From: Vibrio diabolicus
GTDB taxonomy: Bacteria; Pseudomonadota; Gammaproteobacteria; Enterobacterales; Vibrionaceae
Direction: 5' to 3'
Length of the DNA: 64,000 nt
NCBI GenBank assembly: GCA_001048675.1
Contig: CCKK01000020.1
Coordinates: 1,197,288-1,261,287, forward strand
A program made the position numbers and the translations under genes. Positions 28,579-37,141 of the stretch are shown here, piece by piece. Below the pieces are notes generated by a model. It had not been told where the DNA came from, did not search any database, and saw nothing but the letters and a program-made list of their open reading frames with translations. How positions within the stretch are numbered: position 1 is the first letter of the stretch; every line of letters starts with the position of its first letter.

Positions 28579-29043
28579 CTAGATCGAAGGACAGTTTCCT
28601 TTTTCTGCCATGTCTACTTTCAGTACTTCTGCTTTACCTTTGCTTTCGTCCACGAGTTCTACGCCCGCACCACCAACAAATACACCCATTTTAATGTATT
28701 GATTAACGAAATAATTACGGCCCTCTTCCGTTAAGATAGTTAAGTGATTTTCAGAAAACTCAGACTCTGTACTTACTTGATGTTCTTTATTGCCTTCGAC
28801 CTCATGGTAGAAAAACACACCAGGAGCGGTTTCACCAATACATTCTCCATCGACGTAAACATACTTTTTAAGTGCTGCTCCGACAAAAGCATCTTCTCGG
28901 TAAATGTAAATCCCTGCGTTCCCCTTTTGAGGTGCTTCAAATGATTTCATTTGATTTGATACTGTCGAATCAACAGTAGGTACAGAAGCACAACCTGATA
29001 AACCCAAAAGGAATGCGGAACACAGAATTACTTTATTTTTCAT
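28579..29043 (-). CDS. DUF2846-like lipoprotein
   Basis: 154 aa. Lipoprotein signal peptide MKNKVILCSAFLLGLSGC with the lipid-attached Cys18. The mature part GNAGIYIYREDAFVGAALKKYVYVDGECIG and TAPGVFFYHEVEGN fits DUF2846, a beta-rich periplasmic lipoprotein domain of unknown function. A terminator follows. No functional link to neighbours. Confidence 0.78.
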   Translation of the reverse strand: MKNKVILCSAFLLGLSGCASVPTVDSTVSNQMKSFEAPQKGNAGIYIYREDAFVGAALKKYVYVDGECIGETAPGVFFYHEVEGNKEHQVSTESEFSENHLTILTEEGRNYFVNQYIKMGVFVGGAGVELVDESKGKAEVLKVDMAEKGNCPSI

Positions 29044-29212
29044 GTTATTAACCTAGCTACGATAAAATCGCGCCAACCATACTATAAATAAATACGTTCA
29101 CTTATTGGTATTTATGAAATTTGTGATTCACCCTATGCAATAGCACTCATTTTACGTATAGGTTGAGCAAACATTAGCCATATAAAAATCACGAGAATAA
29201 AATGCCCTGTAT

Positions 29213-29839
29213 CTAACGATCACTAAATGCCACTTTACTCGCTAGACTGATAAGCAGAATACCCGAAACACCTTCAAGAGTTCTTGAATATCGTGGAGAG
29301 TGTGGACGACTAAATACCCAATTACCCACAGATGCGTACAAAACGTTACATGTCGTCGCAAGCACGCTGAACAGCAAGCCAAGTACTAATAATTGCATTG
29401 ATGTTGAGCTTGCAGACGTATCAATAAATTGAGGCAGAAACGAGAGGAAGAATAGCGCTACTTTTGGATTCAAGACGCTGACGATAACACCCTGAACAAA
29501 CACATTTTTATTATTATCAACGTTTTTGTTTTCAACGATTTTACTTTCTCCACGCCACATGGACAGTAACGACTGAACACCTAAATAAACTAGGTAAGCA
29601 GCCCCTAACCATTTAACAACGCTAAAAGCCAAAGCTGAACTCAGAATTATTGCTGACAAACCTAAACATGCCGCTAGTGTATGAAAAAAGTAACCAACAC
29701 CAAGCCCCAAAGCCGCTTTCAGCCCAGCAGAGAACTTACCTTTCATTGTATTAGAAACAATATAAATTACATCAGGTCCAGGAATCATGTTGATAGCGAG
29801 ACAAGCGACAACAAATAGTAATAGTGAGTTTGAATCCAT
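29213..29839 (-). CDS. LysE/RhtB-family amino-acid exporter
   Basis: 208 aa with six hydrophobic segments. The N terminus LFVVACLAINMIPGPDVIYIV contains the family PGPD motif, and the centre has LGAAYLVYLGVQSL and NPKVALFFLSFLPQF, typical of RhtB-type exporters of homoserine, threonine or related amino acids. Start behind GGAG. Substrate not predictable. A fragment of a second family member lies just upstream. Confidence 0.9.
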   Translation of the reverse strand: MDSNSLLLFVVACLAINMIPGPDVIYIVSNTMKGKFSAGLKAALGLGVGYFFHTLAACLGLSAIILSSALAFSVVKWLGAAYLVYLGVQSLLSMWRGESKIVENKNVDNNKNVFVQGVIVSVLNPKVALFFLSFLPQFIDTSASSTSMQLLVLGLLFSVLATTCNVLYASVGNWVFSRPHSPRYSRTLEGVSGILLISLASKVAFSDR

Positions 29840-29915
29840 TCTTTTCTCCAGATTAACTTCTTGCGGGATAACATCTCATCGAACTATAAGTAATGCAACG
29901 TCTAGGTTTCCGTCG

Positions 29916-30017
29916 GTTATCAAGGCGTTGACCGTAGTTCATTAACGTGCCTGCCATCGCAGGCCCGGGGCTAGCTATAGCTGATACGACAATCAGTGAA
30001 TAATTTATCCCTTCCAT
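29916..30017 (-). pseudogene. Remnant of a second LysE-family gene
   Basis: Only the first 34 codons survive (MEGINYSLIVVSAIASPGPA then AMAGTLMNYGQRLDN), the standard first helix and SPGPA motif of an RhtB-type exporter. After that the frame leaves the family and stops. The remaining five helices are missing, so this is a 5' fragment left by a deletion at what is near the old edge of the integron. Confidence 0.65.
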
Positions 30018-30147
30018 TTTTACTCTAAGCCTCCACATGAAGTTTTATCAACCCTTATCGCGGAATACTTTATTGAATGTACATCAGAAGCGTAATCCTG
30101 ATTAAAGCACCAAGTGTCACGAATCAAGCTGGGGATTCTCTGATATT

Positions 30148-30501
30148 TTACTGCTCCAAAATAACATCAAATCCACCATAAATGAGACGCTTTCCATCAA
30201 AGGGCATTGGGTTATTCTCAGGACTCATTCGAGGATCACCCATGATCCGCTGCCACCCTGAGTCCCGAACTTCTTTTGAAGGCCAGACTACCCACGAAAA
30301 CACAACGGTTTCGTTGCTTTCAGCGTTAACTGCCATGGGAAATGATGTGATCTCACCATCTGGTACTTCACTCCCCCACGTCTCAACAACCTTTAAGGCC
30401 CCAAACTCCCTGAACATTTCTGCTGCTATTTTTGCGTGTGCGATATACTTTTCTTTATGCGCTGTCGGTACTGCAGCGACAAACCCATCAATGTATGACA
30501 T
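30148..30501 (-). CDS. DUF1428 family protein
   Basis: 117 aa from the ATG at 30501 (MSYIDGFVAAVPTAHKEKYI) with GGAG 8 nt upstream; the longer frame to 30564 is not supported. The sequence fits DUF1428, small dimeric alpha/beta proteins of the ferredoxin-like (ABM) fold, with conserved WVVWPSKEVRDSGW and MPFDGKRLIYGGF. Function unknown. Genes of this kind are common as integron cassettes, and it may be an old cassette that has lost its attC. Confidence 0.82.
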   Translation of the reverse strand: MSYIDGFVAAVPTAHKEKYIAHAKIAAEMFREFGALKVVETWGSEVPDGEITSFPMAVNAESNETVVFSWVVWPSKEVRDSGWQRIMGDPRMSPENNPMPFDGKRLIYGGFDVILEQ

Positions 30502-30598
30502 AAGTAAACTCCTTTCATTGGAGTTATAACCATAGCTCAATAAAAAGAATGCACATGATGCCAAACCTTAGAAGCAGGTACGTAATACAGCTTGAGAG

Positions 30599-31204
30599 CT
30601 ACATTCCTAGCTTGGACTTTATATGCATATTTGAAAGGTATGTGTTTGGATCAAGCTTGGTTAGCATATTTATAATCTCCAAAACACTCGAATACTCAAT
30701 ACGTTCCTCTTCAGCATGCCCGATCCCACCTATTGTAAAGTGAGTAAAGCGGTAATCACGATAAACGTTTTGCAGCTGGCTAGAAATATCTTTGAGTAAT
30801 CTTTTACTGAGGGCGAATGCAGGGTATTCACTACTTTCTGAAAGCTCTGCTGTAGAGCCAATAGATACAATATTGCATTTATCGTTAAGTGAACCTAAAG
30901 CGTTAAGCTCATTGACTAAATTAAGATACCCAATCGGGCCAACATTCATAAACTCAATCAGTTCGTTTGTTGTCAATTCTGAAGACTCTCCCCACATCGA
31001 CGCCAAATAAACTATGATGTCAAACTCTACACCTTTGAAGCACGTATAATCTGGCTTTTTACCGGGATCAACGTCAATACAAACAGAAGCGACTCCCTCC
31101 TCAACTAGCTTTGATCTAGAAATCGCATAAATTTCTGTACCCTGTACGTTCGTAGCCAAGAACCTTCCTAGCCCCTTACTACCTCCAACGATTAAAATCT
31201 GCAT
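30599..31204 (-). CDS. Short-chain dehydrogenase/reductase-like protein, atypical active site
   Basis: 201 aa with the N-terminal nucleotide motif GGSKGLG (residues 7-13) and a Ser in IVSIGSTAE where the SDR catalytic Ser is expected. At the catalytic Tyr-x3-Lys position the sequence reads FALSK, so Phe replaces Tyr; a Tyr occurs three residues earlier. It may be a degenerate or non-catalytic SDR, or the active site may be rearranged. Neighbours are unrelated small enzymes. Substrate unknown. Confidence 0.75.
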   Translation of the reverse strand: MQILIVGGSKGLGRFLATNVQGTEIYAISRSKLVEEGVASVCIDVDPGKKPDYTCFKGVEFDIIVYLASMWGESSELTTNELIEFMNVGPIGYLNLVNELNALGSLNDKCNIVSIGSTAELSESSEYPAFALSKRLLKDISSQLQNVYRDYRFTHFTIGGIGHAEEERIEYSSVLEIINMLTKLDPNTYLSNMHIKSKLGM

Positions 31205-31219
31205 AACCCTATTCCTTGG

Positions 31220-31582
31220 TTAAGGTTGTCTTTCATATTGTCCGCCAAACTGTTCATTAGGCATCACTTTAACGTTTCTATTGCCCGACTTAGTTCTATC
31301 TTCAATTTCATCGAATGGTTCAACTGAAACACGCTCTGCAATTTCACTCATCTTCTTCATTTTTTCTGGGTTACTAGTTCCCCAAAACCGCTCCCAGTCT
31401 TCACGTGTTCGCCACTTGGCAATAGTTAAAACCTTTTCCGGCATATCGTAAGAACGAAGCATAAAACTACCAAGCGCCCCATCTACTGACTGATGAATTG
31501 AATCTGTCGTCGAACGCCATATATTTTGAAACTCATCCATTTTTTCACTTGGCACACGCCATTCATACACAACTCTAAACAT
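31220..31582 (-). CDS. Antibiotic biosynthesis monooxygenase (ABM) domain protein
   Basis: 120 aa from the ATG at 31582 (MFRVVYEWRVPSEKMDEFQN), preceded by GGAAG; the longer frame to 31633 lacks a signal. Ferredoxin-like ABM fold with characteristic SFMLRSYDMPEKVLTIAKW and RTREDWERFW. Such small dimers include monooxygenases and many members without known substrate. The role here cannot be stated. Confidence 0.78.
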   Translation of the reverse strand: MFRVVYEWRVPSEKMDEFQNIWRSTTDSIHQSVDGALGSFMLRSYDMPEKVLTIAKWRTREDWERFWGTSNPEKMKKMSEIAERVSVEPFDEIEDRTKSGNRNVKVMPNEQFGGQYERQP

Positions 31583-31725
31583 AACACTTCCATTAAAATT
31601 TCTAGATTTAATACGGCAAAGTATCAAGAACACTAAGCCAGGTGAATAGATGAATAAAGCAACATAGTAGAGCGTAGAGCAACCTAAAAAGCAAAGCGTA
31701 AACGCTCTAAATCACTCCGATTCGA

Positions 31726-32013
31726 TTAGTCATGCACACATTCAAAGATTTCGTATTGCCGTTTAACATTGGCTGTTACTTTTCCCCAATGTGAGGCTTG
31801 AACTCTTTCCTGATGTTGCTTAAAAGAGGCTTTGTCGACGAACTCCTCATAGACATCAAAACGAAAAGGATTAGTCGAGCTTTGAGTCACAAGAAAAGTA
31901 AGGCAGCCCGGCTCTTCTAACGTGAGCCTTTTGTGAGTTATTAACGCATGTTTTACTGATTCTAAATCCTTTTCCGGAACTAAAATAAAGCCTTTCAATG
32001 TAACTTTCGACAT
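31726..32013 (-). CDS. ABM-domain quinol monooxygenase-like protein
   Basis: 95 aa, complete ABM domain of the YgiN/LsrG type: LKGFILVPEKDLESVKHALI at the N terminus, EEPGCLTFLV, and FDVYEEFVDKASFKQHQ. Usually a dimer acting on quinols or quorum-signal breakdown products; no substrate can be assigned. Second ABM gene in this stretch, not similar enough to the first to be a recent duplicate. Confidence 0.8.
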   Translation of the reverse strand: MSKVTLKGFILVPEKDLESVKHALITHKRLTLEEPGCLTFLVTQSSTNPFRFDVYEEFVDKASFKQHQERVQASHWGKVTANVKRQYEIFECVHD

Positions 32014-32035
32014 ATCATCCTCCCGCTCCTATCGT

Positions 32036-32145
32036 GTAGCGTTTCGTTAAGAAGTAGCCAACACGCCCTCTATCTCAATCATCATATCGCAAATGTGAAT
32101 ATCACCATGAACTAATATGCCACGTGTATCGACTTACGAGCATAA
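32036..32145 (-). repeat. Possible heavily decayed attC
   Basis: TAGCGTTTCGTTAAG...CCAACACGC at the left and ATGCCACGTGTATCGA at the right follow the attC pattern in order and spacing, but the outer core is lost. It would close the AlaX-like cassette. Confidence 0.35.
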
Positions 32146-32775
32146 GGTTATCTCAACCCTTTCTTTGCCTTTACCGATGTTCTTGCGTTTTAGTTGAATT
32201 TGGCCGACTTCTGATGTGCGCTTTAAATGAGTGCCACCGCAAGGTACTTGCGCAAACCCATCCACTCTCCAATACCTTCTTTCACTCTCTTGATCGGAAA
32301 AGTCACTAATAATAACTGAATCAGAGTTAATCAAATCTTGCACATCAGTTTCAATTGCTTTCAATAACGGACCAATACTTTCAGACCACTCGAAATCTAT
32401 GCGGCTCTTATTTTCAGAAATATGCGCGCCTATCTTAACAATGCCTTCTCGACGCTGATAAAACATCTCGAGCACCACTTCGGCAGCAAAGTGTAGCTTC
32501 ATTAAGGCGTATCTACGCTTCCAATCAATACACGTAGTTACAGTGTCACCAAGAGTAAAATTTGGAGACGATTCCAATGTGTAAATAAGTCGAACACCTA
32601 ACTTTTGAGCAATCAAAACCGGAATACCATTAATCGTTCCTTTATCACTCTCTTGTCCTCCAGACTCCGCAAAGAAGATAGTCTGGTCCAATTCAACTTT
32701 ATTTCCGTCTACATTGGTCACTCTTGAGTTAAGTTCTGTTTGGTAGGGATTAACCCAGAATAATTTCTCGCTCAT
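32134..32775 (-). CDS. Alanyl-tRNA editing protein-like (AlaX family)
   Basis: 213 aa from MSEKLFWVNPYQTELNSRV at 32775. It resembles the free-standing editing domain of alanyl-tRNA synthetase that clears Ser or Gly from tRNA-Ala: FFAESGGQESDKGTI near residue 32 and C-terminal VPCGGTHLKRTSEVG with the Cys and His zinc ligands. At the first zinc motif the family has HxxxH; here it reads HFAAE, so Glu replaces the second His. Glu can bind zinc, so activity may be kept, but this should be noted. Confidence 0.8.
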   Translation of the reverse strand: MSEKLFWVNPYQTELNSRVTNVDGNKVELDQTIFFAESGGQESDKGTINGIPVLIAQKLGVRLIYTLESSPNFTLGDTVTTCIDWKRRYALMKLHFAAEVVLEMFYQRREGIVKIGAHISENKSRIDFEWSESIGPLLKAIETDVQDLINSDSVIISDFSDQESERRYWRVDGFAQVPCGGTHLKRTSEVGQIQLKRKNIGKGKERVEITLCS

Positions 32776-32917
32776 GCTGCTATCCTTGCAGTAAGTCCTC
32801 TCCTTGATAGTACATTCAGTGTCTACCAAGTCAATCCGAGAAACCTCAACGTCAAGTATAAGGCTACGTATAGAGCGCTGGCAGGCTATATCTATTAGAT
32901 GCTTTTAAGGCCGGATA

Positions 32918-33088
32918 CTAAACGCTGTCCAGAGGGTTAGCTAACCACCCATAAATTGCGGAATCTGATACAACTCCATTCACTTCCCAGCGCTCCCATA
33001 CTCGTCTAGATTTGATAAACTTGAAACCGCTCGGGGCTAAAACCTTATCAATCTCCAAAATGAAAGCTTCGGAATGCTCTTTATTCAT
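32918..33088 (-). CDS. Small hypothetical protein, 56 aa
   Basis: Likely start is the ATG at 33088 (MNKEHSEAFILEIDKVLAPS). The longer frame to 33211 runs through the decayed attC and is not credible. Soluble and basic in the middle (FKFIKSRRVWERWEV). It lies just downstream of a degenerate attC and looks like an old cassette gene. No family recognised. Confidence 0.5.
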   Translation of the reverse strand: MNKEHSEAFILEIDKVLAPSGFKFIKSRRVWERWEVNGVVSDSAIYGWLANPLDSV

Positions 33089-33112
33089 AATTACGTACTG
33101 ATTCTGATTGCG

Positions 33113-33220
33113 TAACACCGAATTGAGGTGTGAGCAAGGCCACCACCTAAGCGAAGCTGTTCCACCCTGAAAACAAAGCCCGACTTGAACCCAAGCCCCC
33201 AGCGCTGTCAATTTTTAAAC
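33113..33220 (-). repeat. Degenerate attC (RDD cassette)
   Basis: TAACACCGAATTGAGGTGTGAGC on the left and a remnant of the right core; the middle has diverged. The attC pattern is clear in order and spacing. Confidence 0.6.
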
Positions 33221-33637
33221 AAGCTGGTGAACTACCACCACTGTTCTCACTAACATATCACCGAGCCGTTGCCTCTTTTTACCAAGAATGAAAATTGAGT
33301 CAATAAAACCGAAGAATGGAGTAATAATATTTCTAAAAAGTGACTGAAAAATATTGCACCTTTTACCCGTTCTTGCACTTATAACTGCAATGCCCAAAAG
33401 TTTTTTGCCCACACTTTGACCATTTGGGAAACTATCAGAAAAAAGGTAATACGATACAGCCGCTGTTACTGCTGTAGCGCGAACAAGTTCCTTTTCAATA
33501 CCGATTTCTAAGCCGCCCCACAAAACGAGTGTAAAAATGCTAAAATTGACAAAAAAGTCAATCATTTGTCCAACACACCTAATTCCCGGACTAGCCAAAA
33601 CGTAATTTTCTAGAGTAAAGTTTTCTACATTTTTCAT
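33215..33637 (-). CDS. RDD-family membrane protein
   Basis: 140 aa, RDD domain: an N-terminal LASPGIRCVGQMIDFFVN with the Arg/Asp pattern, a second helix, and SVGKKLLGIAVISARTGKRC. Three hydrophobic segments. RDD proteins are small membrane proteins of unclear function, some with antiporter-like roles. Its end reaches a degenerate attC, so it is an integron cassette. Confidence 0.78.
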   Translation of the reverse strand: MKNVENFTLENYVLASPGIRCVGQMIDFFVNFSIFTLVLWGGLEIGIEKELVRATAVTAAVSYYLFSDSFPNGQSVGKKLLGIAVISARTGKRCNIFQSLFRNIITPFFGFIDSIFILGKKRQRLGDMLVRTVVVVHQLV

Positions 33638-33673
33638 TTTAAAATTTGGACTAACAATTGTTTATTTGTGGAC

Positions 33674-33780
33674 TAACGTTATGGGTTGAATAACATCCCC
33701 ACCAAACCTAATCCATAGTGCGGTAAAGCAGGTCAAACCTAAAGAGCCAAGCATTTTTCTCCCTTTTAAATACTTTACTG
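33674..33780 (-). repeat. Degenerate attC (PPOX cassette)
   Basis: Starts TAACGTTATGGGTTGAATAAC, keeps CCACCAAACCTAA and GCCAAGCATT, and ends TTAAATACTTTACT in place of TTTGTTA. Confidence 0.65.
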
Positions 33781-33788
33781 CACTCGCT

Positions 33789-34397
33789 CTAAAGGCTGGA
33801 TTGGTAATATTTCAACATCTCTTCTTGATTAAGCGCTTTATTTTCTAACTTTTGTTGATCTTTAAAGATTTGAGCTAATGAAGGGAGAATTGAGCGATTG
33901 ACTTTATAGTCATCAGACCAAAGTTTCCCTCTCATCACAGCTTTCGCACAATGAAAGTACATACTCTCGATGACTATTTTGATAACAACCTTAGGAGCTT
34001 TACTTCCATCGGGGCAAGCAGATATCAATTTGGAGTCTGTGTGAATACTTGCAATTCCTTTAATACGGAGTACTTCATCAATACCATTTACCATCAATAA
34101 CAACCCAACTTTGGGGTTACTAATGATATTTTTTAGACTATCTATACGATTATTACCCGAGCTATCAGGGAGCAACAATGTTGACTCATCTAAAACTTTT
34201 ACGAAGCCAGGCTCCCCTCCTTTCGGAGAGAGATCGGTATAGCCTTGTGTATCGGCGGTACTTAGAACTGCAAAATGGCAATTATTAATTAATGTCATCG
34301 CATGAACATCCAGGGCAGGCAACGCTTTATTTTTAGCTCTCGCACTTGGCTCTGCGTAAATTTCTTTTAACTGCTCTATTGTTTTAATTTCACTCAT
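33789..34397 (-). CDS. Pyridoxamine 5'-phosphate oxidase-type flavoprotein (PPOX)
   Basis: 202 aa. Split-barrel FMN-binding fold: FAVLSTADTQGYTDLSPKGGEPG (about residues 42-64), STLLLPDSSGNNRIDSLKN and PKVGLLLMVNGIDEVLRIKG. It matches the MSMEG_1061-like PPOX subgroup. It probably binds FMN or F420-like cofactors; substrate unknown. Followed by a degenerate attC. Confidence 0.82.
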   Translation of the reverse strand: MSEIKTIEQLKEIYAEPSARAKNKALPALDVHAMTLINNCHFAVLSTADTQGYTDLSPKGGEPGFVKVLDESTLLLPDSSGNNRIDSLKNIISNPKVGLLLMVNGIDEVLRIKGIASIHTDSKLISACPDGSKAPKVVIKIVIESMYFHCAKAVMRGKLWSDDYKVNRSILPSLAQIFKDQQKLENKALNQEEMLKYYQSSL

Positions 34398-34420
34398 TCA
34401 ATGTTTTCCCTTCACTATCG

Positions 34421-34530
34421 TATAATGCTTTGCTTGTAAGCAAGCAGTAACTCTGACTTCTGCATAGCCACTCAACCTAACGCAAAGTAAAAATGCTACG
34501 CGTGCAAATTATCTCTTCAACGCTTTGTTA
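34421..34530 (-). repeat. Degenerate attC (DUF2007 cassette)
   Basis: TATAATGCTTTGCTTGTAAGCAAGC at the left and ATGCTACGCGTGC...CGCTTTGTTA at the right; right core intact, left core changed. Confidence 0.6.
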
Positions 34531-34544
34531 TCTAACGACTTAAA

Positions 34545-34946
34545 TTAAAGCCTTTCACTGAATTCCCCACACTGCTTACACTTGTAACCATGCTTGTAAA
34601 AGAACAATGGAAAACCCAGTAAAATAAAGACTAAGAAAGCTGGACGCTTACCTTTTGTAAATGTATATAGCTCTTTACTACCACAGTTAGGGCAAACATC
34701 TTTTCCTACATCAACGGCAAGTTCATTTTCTAATGATTCTGAGAAATCACTGCTAAGTATTTGTTTCGCGTCTTCTGCATCACTTTCGGCCACCATCAGA
34801 CGAACGCCACCCATTGCATTTGAATAAAGCCACTGAGTATTCACCGTGTGCTCGTCAGCAATGTGGCTTTCTATTCCGACACTATCTAGGCTTGCTCTCG
34901 CAATATGAGCTTCATGAGGAAAAGAAAACCTTGCTACTACAATCAC
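34545..34946 (-). CDS. DUF2007 domain protein with zinc ribbon
   Basis: 133 aa. N-terminal DUF2007 signal-transducing-like domain (ARFSFPHEAHIARASLDSVG ... GVRLMVAESDAEDAKQIL), then a zinc ribbon split by a hydrophobic helix: CPNC at about residue 86, membrane segment AFLVFILLGFPLFFY, then CKQC near the end. Function unknown. Lies between two degenerate attC sites. Confidence 0.75.
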   Translation of the reverse strand: MIVVARFSFPHEAHIARASLDSVGIESHIADEHTVNTQWLYSNAMGGVRLMVAESDAEDAKQILSSDFSESLENELAVDVGKDVCPNCGSKELYTFTKGKRPAFLVFILLGFPLFFYKHGYKCKQCGEFSERL

Positions 34947-34964
34947 ATATTACTCCTTGTGGAA

Positions 34965-35040
34965 AAACGCTCTCGTAAGGTATAAGCTACGCGAATTGAA
35001 AGCGCCACGTGTAGCGTTTCTTTTCAAACAGTTTATTAAC
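34965..35040 (-). repeat. Short degenerate attC (GNAT cassette)
   Basis: About 75 bp: AACGCTCTCGTAAGG ... GCCACGTGTAGCG ... CAAACAGTTTATTAA. Right part matches the array consensus; central loop much shortened. Confidence 0.5.
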
Positions 35041-35050
35041 CCACTACAGA

Positions 35051-35572
35051 CTAGTACATATACCCTAACCAATCTATATGACCAACAGCCCAAATTTTTC
35101 CGCTGATAGGTTTAACATATAAATCATCGACTTGCTCTACAGCAACACCGTAATTTTTATGTTCATGAACTCGCAACCAAGAACTTAGAGAGTTAAGGCG
35201 CACATAACCATTCGCCACATAAAAACGATCCAAATCGGAGACTAAAATGATGAAGTCGACATCTTTAGTTGACGCATACTCGCTGAGTTGAGACAACATT
35301 GTTGTGCCAATACCTTGCCTTTGAAGTGTGCTCTCGACACAAAAGTCACTCACACCTAATACTTTATAAATTTCATCACCAACGCGAACAGCTCTGTAGT
35401 CTAATCCCATGTAACCAACTAAGTGATCACCTTCGTACTTCAGAACTCTCATATGCGGGAGTTGCTTATAGTAAGAACGAGCAACCTGATGTTCAGGAAA
35501 CGACTTGTTTCTCAGAGCCTCAATTGCATTATGCTGCGCTTTAGATAACTCGATTTCTGGGTAAATATCCAT
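35051..35572 (-). CDS. GNAT-family N-acetyltransferase
   Basis: 173 aa. GNAT fold with the acetyl-CoA loop in STLQRQGIGTTMLSQLSEY (Q/RxxGxG/A) and the preceding strand KVLGVSDFCVES. The C-terminal part is longer than the minimal domain. Substrate unknown. Most distal cassette with a fairly well preserved attC on its upstream side (35590). Confidence 0.82.
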   Translation of the reverse strand: MDIYPEIELSKAQHNAIEALRNKSFPEHQVARSYYKQLPHMRVLKYEGDHLVGYMGLDYRAVRVGDEIYKVLGVSDFCVESTLQRQGIGTTMLSQLSEYASTKDVDFIILVSDLDRFYVANGYVRLNSLSSWLRVHEHKNYGVAVEQVDDLYVKPISGKIWAVGHIDWLGYMY

Positions 35573-35589
35573 ATTTGACCTTTGAGGGC

Positions 35590-35709
35590 TAATGACCCGT
35601 TAAAGGGTGATCAACACAATACCGAAACTCCCGCATACCGCCTTAATCACTGAGCTCAACGCATAGTTAAAATGCCACGCATTGCGAATCTATCTTAAAC
35701 GCTATGTTA
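35590..35709 (-). repeat. attC (glutathione S-transferase cassette)
   Basis: 120 bp, TAATGACCC...GTTAAAGGGTG left, GCTATGTTA right; slightly diverged. First nearly intact site from the left. Confidence 0.85.
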
Positions 35710-35718
35710 TGCGCGTGG

Positions 35719-36316
35719 TTAATACATACCTACATAACCGTCCAACTTGCGAATTACCCCAATCCAACGCTCGATATTTGGGTAAGTTTCTAGGTTAAAA
35801 CCACCCTCATCTGCGACATGGGTATAAGCATACAGTGCGATATCAGCAATAGAAATATTATCACCAACTAAGAACTTAGTTTTTGACAGCTGTAGTTCCA
35901 TGATTTGTAATGCTTTATGGCCGCCTGATTGTAGTGATTTATATTCTTCTAGACGGTGCTCCGGCATACCTTGATACTTCTGAATAAAACGCGCTACTGC
36001 AATATAAGGCTCATGTGAGTATTGCTCAAAAAAAAGACCATTCGTACATTTTTGCTTTTTGATAACTGTCCTTAGATAGATAAGGCGTATCTTCTGCAAA
36101 GTACCCCAATATTGCATTGGACTCACAGAGTACTCGACCGTCATCCAGAACGACTGTTGGGATTTTTCCATTCGGATTTAGGGCTAAAAATTCTGTTGTT
36201 TTAGTCTCGTTATCTAAGATATTAACGTGTTTCCATTGGTGCTCAATGCCAAGGAATGACAATAGTAATTTTACTTTTAAGCAGTTACCTGACTGTAAAT
36301 CTCCATATACAACCAT
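35719..36316 (-). pseudogene. Glutathione S-transferase family protein, frameshifted
   Basis: Start at 36316 (MVVYGDLQSGNCLKVKLLLS) behind GGAGAG. N-terminal thioredoxin-like domain with NPNGKIPTVVLDDGR and ESNAILGYFA, then helical C-terminal domain with KFLVGDNISIADIALYAYTH. The frame breaks after KAKMYEWSFF at eight A on the plus strand (36028-36035); seven would restore WSFFEQYSHEPYI. Corrected length about 199 aa, normal for a GST. A damaged cassette gene or a sequence error. Confidence 0.82.
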
Positions 36317-36349
36317 TAAACTCTCCATGTTTCAATTCGTAAAAGCGCA

Positions 36350-36471
36350 TAACGCGCAGTTAAAGCTCGAACTACGCTACCACCCAAACTAAACGATTTT
36401 GCCTTAAACACGAAACCCAACCTCGAACTGAAAATACCAAGCGTTGGGAATCACTCTTAAATGCTTTGTTA
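36350..36471 (-). repeat. attC (truncated membrane-gene cassette)
   Basis: 122 bp, TAACGCGCAGTTAAAG left and ATGCTTTGTTA right; the middle is of the CCACCCAAACTAAA subtype. Confidence 0.85.
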
Positions 36472-36480
36472 TACAAATAG

Positions 36481-36585
36481 CTAATTAGGTTCGAAGCGCT
36501 CTTTAAACACTAAGTTCAACGGCTTAATAAATGAGTAAATCCATAAACCAAATGCTGCAAAACACCACAAAACAAAAATGCCACG
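36481..36585 (-). pseudogene. 3' remnant of a small membrane-protein gene
   Basis: An open frame without start codon ends ...FAAFGLWIYSFIKPLNLVFK ERFEPN before the stop at 36481. It contains one strong membrane helix and a polar tail, so it looks like the end of a real protein. Its 5' part and the left half of the next attC are missing: the right half of an attC is joined directly to it. A deletion has fused two cassettes. Confidence 0.45.
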
Positions 36586-36615
36586 CCTGCTGAATCATTC
36601 TTGAACAGTTTGTTA
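36553..36615 (-). repeat. attC, right half only (lipoprotein cassette)
   Basis: Only the part from about CACCACAAAAC to CAGTTTGTTA is present; the left core is missing. Confidence 0.7.
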
Positions 36616-36620
36616 CGTCG

Positions 36621-37088
36621 CTACATTTCGCCCGATTTAATTTTGAACTGAGCTTCATTAACCGACTGTTTCCCAAACAGTAAATCCATCATCGCGATGA
36701 TTCTTTTATTGTCATTTCCCCACTTATCTGAATTGGCACTATTTGGCGCCTTGAACTCTACTTCGCCAACTTTTTCGCTGTTTTTATATGCCTTAACTTG
36801 GGCATCTGCAATAAACGTTCTAAAGTCCCAACTCCAGCGCGATACATAAGTCAACGTAAGTTCAGAGCTCTTAGGAAGAGTTCCATCACTTACAACCGTA
36901 CATTTATGTGCTGTATCCAAACACCATTCTTGTACCGAGTCCAAGAAAACATCTCGTGTGGCGTCATCTTTTACAATAGTAATTTCCTTGCTCTGGTTCT
37001 CTTCCGAAATAGCTTCAACTGTATATTTTGGCGCTGCGCATGCCGCCAGTAGAATAGGCAAGCTAAGAATGATTAGTTTCTTGTACAT
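36621..37088 (-). CDS. Lipoprotein, Sbal_3080-like
   Basis: 155 aa. Signal peptide MYKKLIILSLPILLAAC with lipid-attached Cys17. The mature part has ITIVKDDATRDVFLDSVQEW and LTYVSRWSWDFRTFIADAQV, which recalls the Sbal_3080 family of small lipoproteins common in Vibrio and Shewanella; by eye only. Good ribosome site (AAGAGAT). Complete cassette gene. Function unknown. Confidence 0.75.
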   Translation of the reverse strand: MYKKLIILSLPILLAACAAPKYTVEAISEENQSKEITIVKDDATRDVFLDSVQEWCLDTAHKCTVVSDGTLPKSSELTLTYVSRWSWDFRTFIADAQVKAYKNSEKVGEVEFKAPNSANSDKWGNDNKRIIAMMDLLFGKQSVNEAQFKIKSGEM

Positions 37089-37141
37089 TTTACATCTCTT
37101 TTAATAAATCTATAATTGTAAATGAATTTCAAGTGGCTGCA

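Noticed and set aside
30148..32013. Small-molecule biosynthesis or tailoring cluster (SDR + two ABM monooxygenases + DUF1428)
   Set aside because: No core biosynthetic enzyme, each gene has its own spacing, and such genes are typical single integron cassettes. Proximity to the integron explains them better.
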